A DNA stretch of 64,000 nt from Terrisporobacter glycolicus ATCC 14880 = DSM 1288 (GCF_036812735.1 NZ_CP117523.1:1612001-1676000); one strand, 5' to 3'. Counted from the first letter of the stretch, positions 15,555 through 24,873 are shown. Notes: generated by a model from the letters alone, not told the origin. Program-made: numbers and translations.

Positions 15555-17322
15555 AATTTTCATAGAAAAAGAAAATAAAACATTAATGGATGTTTTGTTA
15601 GATGAAAATATATTTGTTGATAATGCTTGTAATGGTAAAGGTGTTTGTGGCAAATGTAAAATTAAGCTTATTTCTGGGAATTTGGGAGAATTAAGTGAAA
15701 CAGAGAAAAAACTTTTATCACAAGAAGAAATTAATGATAATATACGTCTATCTTGTTTAGTAAAACCAAAAGAAGATATAAAAATAGAATTATTACAAAA
15801 AGAGAGAAAACATAAAGTATTAAGCAGTGGGTATATGCCAAAGTTTCAAGTTAATCCTTCCATACATAAAAAATTAATAAGTCTTGAAAAATCAACTTTG
15901 GAAAATCAAAGACCTTTGGAAAATGAAATTTTGAGACAATTAAATATTGATAAATTAGACTGGAAATTGTTAAAAGAAATAAAATCACAGGATGAAAAAA
16001 TAACAGCAGTTTTTAATAATGATGAAGTAATTTATATGGAAAAAAATGATACAAGAGATAAAATATATGGCGTGATTATGGATATAGGAACAACAACAGT
16101 AGTTACATCCTTAGTAGATATAAATTCTGGTGCAGAACTATGTGTTGAATCCATGATTAATGTACAAAAACAGTATGGATTAGATGTATTAACTAGGATT
16201 ACATATGAAGTGGAAAATGAAGAAGATGGGGTTGAAAATTTACAAAAAGCTATAGTAGCATCTATAAATGAAATGATAGAAAAGTTATGCAAAAAAGCAA
16301 ATGTAAATAAAAAACATATATACGAAATTACTGTGGCAGCCAACTGCACCATGATGCATATGTTGCTTGGAATAGACGCTAAATCTATTGGGAAATCACC
16401 ATTTGCACCTATATTTACTACTTCTAAAAATGTTTTAGCAAAAGATATAGGATTATTAGCTTGTGAGGAAGCAAGACTTTATTGTCTGCCTTCTGTATCT
16501 GCATATATAGGAGCTGATATAGTAGCAGGGGCTTATGTATGTGAATTAAATAAAACAGATGAAGATGTATTATTTATAGATATAGGAACAAACGGGGAAA
16601 TCGTTCTATCAAACAAAGGTAATCTTTTATCTTGTTCTTGTGCTGCAGGGCCAGCACTAGAAGGAATGAATATTAGTTGTGGAATGAGAGCAGCTAATGG
16701 AGCCATAGAAGATGTAATTATTAATGAAGAAGAAAATGTAATAAAGGTTATAGGAGAAGAAAAACCTATAGGAATATGTGGAAGTGGAATCTTAGCTGTA
16801 GTAAAAGAACTATTAAAAACAGGAATTGTAAGAGATAATGGTGCTTTTATTAAGCTAGAAAAATTAGAAGAAGATGATTATCGATTAAATAGAATACAAA
16901 TTAATAATAAAAAAAGAGAATTTATACTTTATGATGATAATAAAAATAAACTGTTGATCACACAAGGTGATATTAGACAAGTCCAGCTGGCAAAGGGAGC
17001 TATACTTTCTGGTTTTTATGCATTACTTAAAAAAGCTAATATTGAAATGAAAGACTTGAAAAAAGTAATGATAGCAGGTCAATTTGGAGCTCATGTTAGT
17101 GTGGACAGCTTAGTTGGAACAGGAATTTTACCAATGGAAGTAAAAGAAAAAATAGTTTATGTAGGTAACTCTTCAAAAACAGGAGCCTATATGGCATTAA
17201 TGTCTAAGGAAGCTAAAGAAGATATGGAATTATTATCTAAAAATATGGAATATATGGAGCTTGGAGCATCAGAAGGTTATGAAAGGTTATTTTCTAGTTG
17301 TTTAAAGTTTCCATCTAACTAA
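15547..17322 (+). CDS. reductive activator of corrinoid proteins (2Fe-2S plus ASKHA domain, RACo-like)
   Basis: 591 aa. N-terminal [2Fe-2S] ferredoxin-type domain with Cys28-x5-Cys34-x2-Cys37 and a fourth Cys in RLSCLVK near 75. After a linker, residues about 165-580 form the DUF4445/ASKHA ATPase domain: phosphate loops DIGTTTVVTSLVD and DIGTNGEIVLSN, CSCAAGPALEGMNISCGMRA, GICGSGILAVV. Such proteins use ATP to push an electron onto inactive Co(II) corrinoid, restoring Co(I). Start ATG has GAGGAG upstream and lies inside the end of the preceding gene. The Cys pattern is that of RACo, not of the 4Fe-4S RamA. Confidence 0.92.
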   Translation: MCKIFIEKENKTLMDVLLDENIFVDNACNGKGVCGKCKIKLISGNLGELSETEKKLLSQEEINDNIRLSCLVKPKEDIKIELLQKERKHKVLSSGYMPKFQVNPSIHKKLISLEKSTLENQRPLENEILRQLNIDKLDWKLLKEIKSQDEKITAVFNNDEVIYMEKNDTRDKIYGVIMDIGTTTVVTSLVDINSGAELCVESMINVQKQYGLDVLTRITYEVENEEDGVENLQKAIVASINEMIEKLCKKANVNKKHIYEITVAANCTMMHMLLGIDAKSIGKSPFAPIFTTSKNVLAKDIGLLACEEARLYCLPSVSAYIGADIVAGAYVCELNKTDEDVLFIDIGTNGEIVLSNKGNLLSCSCAAGPALEGMNISCGMRAANGAIEDVIINEEENVIKVIGEEKPIGICGSGILAVVKELLKTGIVRDNGAFIKLEKLEEDDYRLNRIQINNKKREFILYDDNKNKLLITQGDIRQVQLAKGAILSGFYALLKKANIEMKDLKKVMIAGQFGAHVSVDSLVGTGILPMEVKEKIVYVGNSSKTGAYMALMSKEAKEDMELLSKNMEYMELGASEGYERLFSSCLKFPSN

Positions 17323-17352
17323 TTATAAAATTATTGAACTGGGGGGATTACA

Positions 17353-18450
17353 ATGCATAAAGATGATCAAATGACTCCTAAGGAAAGACTAGCAGGATTT
17401 TTTAGTGGAAAAGAAATAGATAGAATACCAGCCCTACCATTTGTAACATCAGTATCAGGAAGAGTAGCTGGAATCACACATAAAGAAAAAAGAAGTTGTG
17501 CTAAAAACCAAGCTCAGGCACAAATAGCTTGTTATGAGAGATTTGGAAATGATAGTATTTCCATAGAGTATGGACTTCATGGCGTTGGTATTGCCTTAGG
17601 TAGTAAAACTAATGATCCAGAAGATGGAGTTCCAGCCATAATAGAGCATTATTTAAAAAATCTTAAAGATTTAAGTTCTTTAGATTTATCAAAAATAGAA
17701 AGAAAAAATGATCCATGGTATCAATTAAATTATGATGCGTATCATATTTGTATGGAGAAATATGGACATGAAGTTGGAGCATCTTTAAGTATTCATGGAC
17801 CAATAACGGCAGCTGGAAGTATTTATCCTGTGGAAAAATTATTAAGATCCATAAGAAAAGAACCTGAAAAAGTTCATGAATTATTAAGATTTAGTACGGA
17901 TGCCACTAAAATAGTAATGAAAGATTTCTTAGAAGCAGGAGCGGGAATATCTTTGTGTGATCCAATAGCTTCAGGAACACTAATAGATAAGAAAACTTAT
18001 AGAGACTTTGTTCTTCCATATACAAAAGAAATAGTAGATTATGTACATAGTTTTGGAAAATCCCTTACATATCATGTTTGTGGAGAAACTTCTCATATGA
18101 CTTTGGACTTAGTGGAAAGTGGTTGTAATATGTTAAGTATAGACAATAGAGTTAGTTTAGTTGATACAAAAAAACTTGTGGGAGACAGACTTCCTATTGT
18201 TGGAAATGTGGATCCAGTAGAAGTAATGATGCTTGGTAGTGTAGAAGATGTTTATGCAGGTGTAAAAAAATGCATAGAGGAGGGGTATGACAGTCCAAAG
18301 GGATATTTGCTAAGTACAGGATGTGGTATACCTATTAACTCTCCTATAGAAAATATAGATGCATTTATGGCAGCTGCAAGAAAATATGGTAAGTGGCCAA
18401 TAAATAGTGATAACTTTAATGAAGAAATATTAGCTAAATCAACTTTATAA
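17353..18450 (+). CDS. URO-D-fold corrinoid methyltransferase (MtaA/MtbA-like), last gene of operon
   Basis: 365 aa. MTPKERLAGFFSGKEIDRIPALPFV at the N terminus, SIHGPITAAGS, SLCDPIASGTLID, zinc motif HVCGE near 235 and a distal Cys in STGCGIPINSPIENI near 330. A paralogue of the 343-aa protein two genes upstream. GGGGGG ribosome site, 30 bases after the activator gene. Having two intact zinc-type members plus one altered member with a single corrinoid protein suggests donor-side and acceptor-side roles are split among them; which is which cannot be read from the sequence. Confidence 0.87.
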   Translation: MHKDDQMTPKERLAGFFSGKEIDRIPALPFVTSVSGRVAGITHKEKRSCAKNQAQAQIACYERFGNDSISIEYGLHGVGIALGSKTNDPEDGVPAIIEHYLKNLKDLSSLDLSKIERKNDPWYQLNYDAYHICMEKYGHEVGASLSIHGPITAAGSIYPVEKLLRSIRKEPEKVHELLRFSTDATKIVMKDFLEAGAGISLCDPIASGTLIDKKTYRDFVLPYTKEIVDYVHSFGKSLTYHVCGETSHMTLDLVESGCNMLSIDNRVSLVDTKKLVGDRLPIVGNVDPVEVMMLGSVEDVYAGVKKCIEEGYDSPKGYLLSTGCGIPINSPIENIDAFMAAARKYGKWPINSDNFNEEILAKSTL

Positions 18451-18477
18451 CTTTATAGTAGTATTAATAATTATAAA

Positions 18478-18522
18478 GCTACTGTAGATAAATTTATTAC
18501 AAATAAGTTTATTTATAGTAGC
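18478..18522. terminator. Convergent hairpin between the corrinoid operon and the minus-strand ABC operon
   Basis: GCTACTGTAGATAAATTTATT pairs imperfectly with ATAAGTTTATTTATAGTAGC around ACAA. The U tail is poor on both strands, so it is a weaker terminator call that could serve both directions. Confidence 0.5.
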
Positions 18523-18530
18523 ATTTAATG

Positions 18531-19289
18531 TTAGATACCAATTTCATGCATTTTTTGCGTGATTCTTTTTAATCTATCATCCAAATTAGTACCATCAAAT
18601 TTAGAAAGTTTTAATGCATGGATTATTTTACCATCTTTCATAAACATAATTTTGTCACTTTGGGCAGCAACTTTTGCATCATGTGTAACAAGGAGAATTG
18701 TAGTTCCATTCTTATTAAAATATCTTAAAATATCCATTATTTCCTGAGCAGATTTTGAGTTTAGGGCTCCTGTAGGTTCATCTCCAAAGATAATTTCGGG
18801 GTCGTTCATAAGAGCACGACATATTCCAGCACGTTGTAGTTGGCCACCAGAAACTTGTGCAATGCTACGATTTTCTAAATTTTCTAGACCGACTTTTTTC
18901 ATAAGTGAAAGAGCTTTATTAGTAATAGATTTTACATTTTTTTTGTTCAACCTGACAGAAGGAAGAATAATATTATCTAGAATATTTAAGTTTTTAAGAA
19001 GACTAGGCTGTTGAAAAACAAATCCCATTTTACTTAATCTTATATTTGCAAGTTCATCCACATTAAGAGAAGAGAGATCCTTATTATGAAATAAAATACT
19101 ACCACTGTCACATTTGTCCATACCACTTAGTATATACATAAGTGTGGATTTTCCAGAGCCTGAAGGCCCCATTATGGAAATGAACTCACCTGATTCTATG
19201 GAAATAGATACATTATTTAATATTTTTTGTTTATTTTTATCTTCGTTGAAAGATTTATTAATATCCTTACCAATTAGTATTTGACTCAT
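18531..19289 (-). CDS. MacB/LolD-type ABC transporter ATPase
   Basis: 252 aa. Walker A GPSGSGKST near 41-49, VFQQPSLLKNLNILDNI Q-loop, signature VSGGQLQRAGICRAL near 147, Walker B IIFGDEPTGALNS near 168, H-loop VTHD. Contains Asn instead of the usual Asp in the D-loop (GALNS), as often seen in this subfamily. Follows the permease gene by three bases with AGGAGT overlapping its end. Third gene of the TetR-small ORF-permease-ATPase unit. Confidence 0.92.
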   Translation of the reverse strand: MSQILIGKDINKSFNEDKNKQKILNNVSISIESGEFISIMGPSGSGKSTLMYILSGMDKCDSGSILFHNKDLSSLNVDELANIRLSKMGFVFQQPSLLKNLNILDNIILPSVRLNKKNVKSITNKALSLMKKVGLENLENRSIAQVSGGQLQRAGICRALMNDPEIIFGDEPTGALNSKSAQEIMDILRYFNKNGTTILLVTHDAKVAAQSDKIMFMKDGKIIHALKLSKFDGTNLDDRLKRITQKMHEIGI

Positions 19290-19292
19290 GAT

Positions 19293-21611
19293 TTACTCCT
19301 TTATATTATCTGAGATTTTAATTTTTTCTAAGCTAGAAGTGCTTAAAGTGGAAGCAATTATAACTGATAGAATTAACATTATTGGAAGTAGTAAATAAGT
19401 TGAAATTGGATTTATAATAAATTTAAATGTTGTTGCTCCAAAACTTCCAATAAGAGTACCAGCTAATTTTTCACCTAAGGTGTTTGAAAGTATTACTCCT
19501 AAAAATATTCCGATTATACAAATAAATATAGAGCGTGATATATATTGAATACTAAGATCTCTGTTAGTAAATCCTAAAGATTTCATTATTGCTATGGAAT
19601 ATTTATCTTTTGCGATAAGCATTCTTAAAAATAACATTGTAATAAGTATAGCAATAAATATGGCAACTACTTTTGACACATTTGAAGCAATTTTAATAGA
19701 ATCTCTTGTTGAACCAAAAGTTTGATTTACATATTCATCGACAGCAGATACTTTTGCATAATTAAAATTTTTTAAATAAGTTTGTGTTTCATTAATAATT
19801 ACAGAGGAATTTGTCATTTTTGCAGAAATTGTGCAGCTAAGTATTTCATCTAAATCGGTTGAAAAACATGCTTTTGCAGTTTCTCCACCATTTGTAATAT
19901 CCGAATAGATACCGCAAATTTTAAGATTTTTATCAACTCCATTAATATTTAAAATTATAAAATCCCCTATATTTTTATTAAGTTTATCAGCATTTAATGA
20001 AGAAAGTGCAATCTCATTATCATTAGTTGGCTCTTTTCCTTCGTAGTAACTAACAGGGAAAATACTATGGTTGCCCAAGTCAATTTTGATATTTTCATAA
20101 GAATTATCATGATTTTTAACTTGGAAAGCTTTTGTATATGTTATAGAGTATCTATCTATATTTTTATCATTTTTCATAAAGCTTGAGATATCTTTTGACT
20201 TTTCTAATATATTATCAGTTTGTTGTAAATTAATTATCATGTCGCATTGTCCTACACCAGTATATGTTATGAATTTTCTTGAAGATATGGTGTTTGATAG
20301 ATTTTGAGGAACAATAACTATAAAAGTTGAAAGAATTAAAATTATTAGCATGGTAGTATATAGTTTCTTTCTACAAAATACATCTTTTATACCCATAAAT
20401 ATATTTGCACCCAAAATACTACTTATATTAATATGACAAAGTTTTGAAGTAGAAGTTTTTTCTCCTGCATTACTAGAATGTAGTGAATGAGCAGCAGATA
20501 TTTTTTTAAACTTTTTCAATATTCCATTTATAAAAAACATGATTATTAGAAATATTAAACATACTCCAATCACAGAAAAGATAGGAGCCATATATCCATT
20601 ATTACTTTCTCCCAAAGATAATCTTATATTTTTAAGAAGTATACTTTGCAGTGGAAGAGATAATATTAATCCTAATATACAGCCAGTAAGAGATATAAAA
20701 ATGTATTTTGATAGATAAATTTTTTTTATATCTTTTGTAGTAAGTCCAATTGCTTTCATTACACCAATTTCTCTGTAATCATCTTCAATTTTTGCAAGTA
20801 AAGTAAATCGAATACACAAAAATGCAATTAGTAAAATTAAAATACTAACAATTAATATGACGGCTATCATAATTCCATCAGATATGGCATTTATCATTTT
20901 AAATAAATGATAGGTAATCGTAGGTCCGTTCATTTCCAAAGAAGCATTAATATAATCATTTTCAAAGTTACTAAGACTTGATAAATCTTTTAATCTAAAT
21001 TCAATTAAGTACTCAAGATTACCATAGTTTTTGATTTTTTCATAATCATTTTCACTAACTAAGTACCTTTTAGAAGAAGCTAAAAGAGAGTTCATTTGAG
21101 AATCACGAAGAAAACCTGCAACAGTAAATTCTTTGTCTTTAATTAAAACTTTATTTCCCACCTTTGCTAATTTATCTTTCAGAAAATATATGGGAAGATA
21201 AATTTCTCCATCATTAACTTTTATAATATTTCCATCCATATCTAAGAGATAATCGAAAGTTTCACTTTGTATAGAAAACCCATTGTCCTGAACATTATTA
21301 CTTAAAGATTTGTTATTTATAACTATATTAGCCCCATCTATATTTAAAAAATTTAAAACTTGATATTTATCAACTAAATCATTATTTTTAGCAAAACCAT
21401 TAAGGCGGTTCATGTTAATATACCCAGAGTGCATTTGCATAAAATGAGGTGTTTTAGCATTTATCATAAGTGTGTCTATGGATCCAAATAAATTAAATCC
21501 AAGGATCATAGCAAGGGAAACTAGCATGGAAGATAGACTTACAATTAATAATGTAACTAAGGTTACTAGTTTGCTATTTTTTATATCATTTATAATAATT
21601 TTTTTAAACAT
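19293..21611 (-). CDS. FtsX/MacB-family ABC transporter permease
   Basis: 772 aa, the large duplicated FtsX form. One N-terminal helix (about 17-40), a long extracytoplasmic region, three helices around 245-370, a second FtsX-like half starting near 410 with another extracytoplasmic domain, and three final helices between about 650 and 755. Two FtsX cytoplasmic signatures are present: DDYREIGVMKAIGLTTKDIKKIY and DKYSIAIMKSLGFTNRDLSIQY. Likely exports a lipophilic compound or peptide or does mechanotransmission with its ATPase. TetR control upstream suggests an inducible drug or envelope-stress exporter. Confidence 0.9.
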   Translation of the reverse strand: MFKKIIINDIKNSKLVTLVTLLIVSLSSMLVSLAMILGFNLFGSIDTLMINAKTPHFMQMHSGYINMNRLNGFAKNNDLVDKYQVLNFLNIDGANIVINNKSLSNNVQDNGFSIQSETFDYLLDMDGNIIKVNDGEIYLPIYFLKDKLAKVGNKVLIKDKEFTVAGFLRDSQMNSLLASSKRYLVSENDYEKIKNYGNLEYLIEFRLKDLSSLSNFENDYINASLEMNGPTITYHLFKMINAISDGIMIAVILIVSILILLIAFLCIRFTLLAKIEDDYREIGVMKAIGLTTKDIKKIYLSKYIFISLTGCILGLILSLPLQSILLKNIRLSLGESNNGYMAPIFSVIGVCLIFLIIMFFINGILKKFKKISAAHSLHSSNAGEKTSTSKLCHINISSILGANIFMGIKDVFCRKKLYTTMLIILILSTFIVIVPQNLSNTISSRKFITYTGVGQCDMIINLQQTDNILEKSKDISSFMKNDKNIDRYSITYTKAFQVKNHDNSYENIKIDLGNHSIFPVSYYEGKEPTNDNEIALSSLNADKLNKNIGDFIILNINGVDKNLKICGIYSDITNGGETAKACFSTDLDEILSCTISAKMTNSSVIINETQTYLKNFNYAKVSAVDEYVNQTFGSTRDSIKIASNVSKVVAIFIAILITMLFLRMLIAKDKYSIAIMKSLGFTNRDLSIQYISRSIFICIIGIFLGVILSNTLGEKLAGTLIGSFGATTFKFIINPISTYLLLPIMLILSVIIASTLSTSSLEKIKISDNIKE

Positions 21612-21629
21612 TTATATCCTCCAATTTTC

Positions 21630-21686
21630 TTACAGATTTAATATTGTGTAAATTGAATCAGTGTTATTAATTACTGAATTATTCAT
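21630..21686 (-). CDS. possible 18-residue leader peptide
   Basis: ATG with an excellent AAGGAGGT seven bases upstream opens the frame MNNSVINNTDSIYTILNL, then TAA, 18 bases before the permease start. The TetR stop codon overlaps its ribosome site. No domain. It could be a translational relay, an attenuation peptide, or an expressed micropeptide, or chance. The quality of the ribosome site is the only support. Confidence 0.35.
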   Translation of the reverse strand: MNNSVINNTDSIYTILNL

Positions 21687-21699
21687 TATAAAAACCTCC

Positions 21700-22323
21700 T
21701 TAATTAAATAACTGAGCTAAGAAATCAAAGCTACCTGGCTTTGTATTAAAAATACGTTCTAAATTATAAATAAAGGCTGATATTTTTTGACTTAACTCTT
21801 CCATGGAAGTAATATTATTGTTATCAAAAGTATTTAGAGCATAAATTAAAATCATTTCTGTACTTTCTTTTGGGAATGGAGTATTAAATATTTCTTTTTC
21901 AATTCCTTCATTTATAACTTTTGTAAAAATAGGAGTTATTCCATTAATTATGGCATCAATTTGTTTTTGATGCATAAGTGTATTTTTAGGATTATTAACA
22001 TGTTTAATAATTTCTCTTCCAGTATCACTATCTTCTATATTAAGAGATAAGATTATATTTATCATTTTTTGTGGTACTGTAAGGTTAGAGTCTTGGGCAA
22101 TGGAATTTGCATTTTTAAAAATATTAAGAGTAACTTGATTAATAATGGTATTCATAATATCTTCCTTAGACTTAAAGTAGTAATATAATGTGCCTTTGGC
22201 AATTCCAATTTCTTTTAAAATATCTGAAACACTAGTATTTTCATATCCTTTTTCATTAAAAAGTTGATTGGAAATATGAAGTATCTCGTTTTTTCTTTCA
22301 TCGGCATTTTTTATAACCCTCAT
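21700..22323 (-). CDS. TetR-family repressor of the ABC exporter
   Basis: About 207 aa. N-terminal TetR helix-turn-helix: KNEILHISNQLFNEKGYENTSVSDILKEIGIAKGTLYYYFKSKEDI. The C-terminal ligand domain is not conserved. ATG at 22323 has AAGGAG at ideal spacing; an upstream GTG would place that site inside the gene. A perfect GC-rich palindrome lies just upstream of its start, in the 5' leader of its own transcript, so the protein probably represses itself and the exporter genes that follow. Confidence 0.9.
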   Translation of the reverse strand: MRVIKNADERKNEILHISNQLFNEKGYENTSVSDILKEIGIAKGTLYYYFKSKEDIMNTIINQVTLNIFKNANSIAQDSNLTVPQKMINIILSLNIEDSDTGREIIKHVNNPKNTLMHQKQIDAIINGITPIFTKVINEGIEKEIFNTPFPKESTEMILIYALNTFDNNNITSMEELSQKISAFIYNLERIFNTKPGSFDFLAQLFN

Positions 22324-22361
22324 TATGATCTCCTTTTTGTCCACATGTTCTCTTTTTTTTC

Positions 22362-22421
22362 GACCGACCGTCGGTCTATATTTATAAAAGTAATTGTAGT
22401 TTGATTGGAAATTATTGTCAA
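22362..22421 (-). promoter_or_regulatory. Promoter and TetR operator
   Basis: On the minus strand, TTGACA (22421-22416), a 17-base spacer, then TACAAT (22398-22393). About 17 bases downstream lies the perfect 15-bp palindrome GACCGAC-C-GTCGGTC (22376-22362), very GC-rich for this DNA. Its place past the -10 fits repression by blocking early elongation or clearance. Confidence 0.8.
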
Positions 22422-22431
22422 GTATATTTGG

Positions 22432-22473
22432 TAAAAAAATAAGGATTATGTTTTATCAACATAATCCTTATTT
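22432..22473 (-). terminator. Terminator after the YhgE-like gene
   Basis: Perfect arms AAAATAAGGATTATGTT / AACATAATCCTTATTTT with loop TTATC; on the minus strand it is followed by a run of seven T. Symmetric enough to work in both directions. Confidence 0.9.
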
Positions 22474-22484
22474 TAAATAAATTA

Positions 22485-24698
22485 TTAAACTGCTAATTCA
22501 TCATCTATATTATCTTCAGTAAAATTATTATTATTAGATTTATATCTTACCTTAAACTCAAGGAATGCTATTGTTATTAATATCATTACTACAGCTATAG
22601 AAGCAAGGAAAATTAAATGATTTTCTATGCTAGGTCCACCAGATATTGTACTTCTAAATGCAGTAACTACGTGAGTAAATGGAAGATAATTAGTTATTTT
22701 AGATACAAAATCAGCTGATAATTCTAAAGGATAAGTACCTGTAGAACCAGATAGCTGAATAACCATAAGTACTAGAACTAAGAACTTACCAACTACTCCA
22801 AAGGCCACATTAAAGAAGTATATTATACTCATAAAGGTTATTGCGGCAACAACTGCAACTAATATAGTACTATTTAAATCAGCTGGGCTAAATCCATTGA
22901 AGAAGCTTAATGCTGATATCATTGCTATTGAAGCTAATATTATTGCAGGATACATAACACTTGCTTTGCTTAACCATAATCTAAAGCCTGATTTTAGTTT
23001 TGAACTATTTTTAGTTAATGGGTAAACTGTGCAGAATCCCATACATCCAACCCAAAGACCAACAACCATCATATATGCAGCCATGGCATGGCCATTATCC
23101 GCAACTTTAGTTATTTGAGTTTTAGATGAGTCTACAGGTGAAGCAAACATTTTTAATGTATCATTATTTATTTTAGAAGTAGTATCTTTTACAGATTTAG
23201 CTCCGTCATCTAAACTTGTTTGAAGAGTATTACTTCCATCATAAGCAGTTTTTAAACCGTCTTTTAAACTTACAGATCCATTTTTTAAATCATTAACACC
23301 AGATGATATTTTGTTTGTACCATCTGAAAGTGATGTCATACCAGATTTTAATTTAGGATTATTAGCTACAAGTTTGTCTGAGCCAGCTTTTAATTCATTG
23401 GCACCAGCACTCAATGTATTTAATCCATCTGAAAGAGTTTTTGTAGATGATTTTAAAGTAGTAAACATTCCTTCATAAGTAGAAAGATTTGAGTTTACCT
23501 CTTTTACAACTGCCTCGGCTCCTTTTTCAGCTGAACCTGCTGCAATTTTACTCATAGTACTAGATACTGATGGAGAAACTGCACTTGTTATAGAATCAGC
23601 AGTAATATTAGAAGATACACCTTTTAAAGTATTTGATACTATTCCAACAACTAAGCCTTGGGCTTGCTCTTTAGTATAGCCTGCTGATTGAAGTGCTCCT
23701 ACCATTTGAGTAATTTTACTATCGCTAAGTATTGCAGAAGACACTGCTTTAACTGTATTATCTGAAGTTAAAGTGTTACTTACTTTACTGCTAACTGCAC
23801 TACCTATACCAGAAGAAAGTTGATTAGAGTAATCAGAAACACTAGAAGCTGCTGTATTTTTTAAAGTGTTTTTTTGTTCTTCACTTAAAGATATATTTGG
23901 AATAGAGATTCCTTTAACAGCAGAATTTAACTGATTAGCACCATCTGCCAATTTGTTAGCACCATTTGCAAGTTCCCCAGAAGCTGAACTTAAAGTTTTT
24001 ACACCTGCTAAATAAGTATCTAAACCTTGTGATAAAGTATTTGTACCATTAGTAAATGTTAACATACTATTAGAAAGAGTGTTTAAACCATCACTTAGCT
24101 TTACACCACCATCTTTTAAATCACCTAAACCGTCCTTAAGCTCTAAAGAACCATTAGATGCTTCTTTAAGTCCATCACCTACAGTGTCAAATTGTTCAAA
24201 TACAACATCTGCATAAGTTTCAGTTACCTTTTCAGAAATTGAATTTTGAACTTTAGTTAAAGCTGTTTCACTCATTTTACTGGCGATATAGTTTTTACCT
24301 GGATTTGTAGCATATTCTAATACCATTTTTTTAGGCTTTTTATCTAATAAAGTGGTAGCATCTTTTGAAAAGTTTTTAGGTATAGTAATTACCATATAAT
24401 AAGTACCATTTTCTAAACCATCCATTGCTACTTTTTCATCAACAAAATTAAATGCTAAGGAGTCATTTTCTTTTAGACTATCAACAAGTCTTTCACCCAC
24501 ATTTACTTCCATATCCTCATAATCTATAGGATCATCATTATTTACAACAGCAACTGGAAGATTGCTGACTTTACCGTAAGGATCCCACATGGAACTTAAA
24601 AATAAAGTTGAATAAATAGTTGGGATTGCAATTATAGCAATAAGAGCCACAATTAGAAATTTGTTTTTGAATAAGTCTTTCCATTCTTTTTTTAGCAT
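22485..24698 (-). CDS. YhgE/Pip-family membrane protein
   Basis: About 737 aa. N-terminal helix (about 14-34) then the family motif SSMWDPYGKVSNLPVAVVNND. A long extracytoplasmic region (about 35-520) contains many short helical repeats of the form L.DGL..L..G (e.g. LKDGGVKLSDGLNTLSNS, LADGANQLNSAV), ending in five or six C-terminal membrane helices with ABC-2-like character. ATG at 24698 has AGAAGGGTG upstream. Pip proteins act as phage receptors in lactococci and relatives take part in surface protein secretion or efflux. It is divergent from a TetR gene with a shared operator, so expression is likely inducible. Confidence 0.9.
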   Translation of the reverse strand: MLKKEWKDLFKNKFLIVALIAIIAIPTIYSTLFLSSMWDPYGKVSNLPVAVVNNDDPIDYEDMEVNVGERLVDSLKENDSLAFNFVDEKVAMDGLENGTYYMVITIPKNFSKDATTLLDKKPKKMVLEYATNPGKNYIASKMSETALTKVQNSISEKVTETYADVVFEQFDTVGDGLKEASNGSLELKDGLGDLKDGGVKLSDGLNTLSNSMLTFTNGTNTLSQGLDTYLAGVKTLSSASGELANGANKLADGANQLNSAVKGISIPNISLSEEQKNTLKNTAASSVSDYSNQLSSGIGSAVSSKVSNTLTSDNTVKAVSSAILSDSKITQMVGALQSAGYTKEQAQGLVVGIVSNTLKGVSSNITADSITSAVSPSVSSTMSKIAAGSAEKGAEAVVKEVNSNLSTYEGMFTTLKSSTKTLSDGLNTLSAGANELKAGSDKLVANNPKLKSGMTSLSDGTNKISSGVNDLKNGSVSLKDGLKTAYDGSNTLQTSLDDGAKSVKDTTSKINNDTLKMFASPVDSSKTQITKVADNGHAMAAYMMVVGLWVGCMGFCTVYPLTKNSSKLKSGFRLWLSKASVMYPAIILASIAMISALSFFNGFSPADLNSTILVAVVAAITFMSIIYFFNVAFGVVGKFLVLVLMVIQLSGSTGTYPLELSADFVSKITNYLPFTHVVTAFRSTISGGPSIENHLIFLASIAVVMILITIAFLEFKVRYKSNNNNFTEDNIDDELAV

Positions 24699-24731
24699 AT
24701 ATATCACCCTTCTCAATATTAAGTTTTCATT

Positions 24732-24761
24732 AAACAACATGGTGTTGTTTTTTGCTATAAT
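24732..24761. promoter_or_regulatory. TetR operator in the yhgE/tetR divergent promoter region
   Basis: Perfect palindrome AAACAACA-TGG-TGTTGTTT at 24732-24750. A rightward -10 TATAAT for the regulator gene lies at 24756-24761, so the palindrome covers the expected -35/spacer of that promoter and the leader of the leftward transcript. Consistent with one regulator controlling both genes. Confidence 0.75.
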
Positions 24762-24873
24762 ATGAATTATAATTTTGTAAGGAATAATATTCAATCATTA
24801 AAAATTAAAAAAATGTATGATAAACGACATTTTTTTTGAAAATGTTGATTATTTTAAAGAAAGGAGTAAATTT

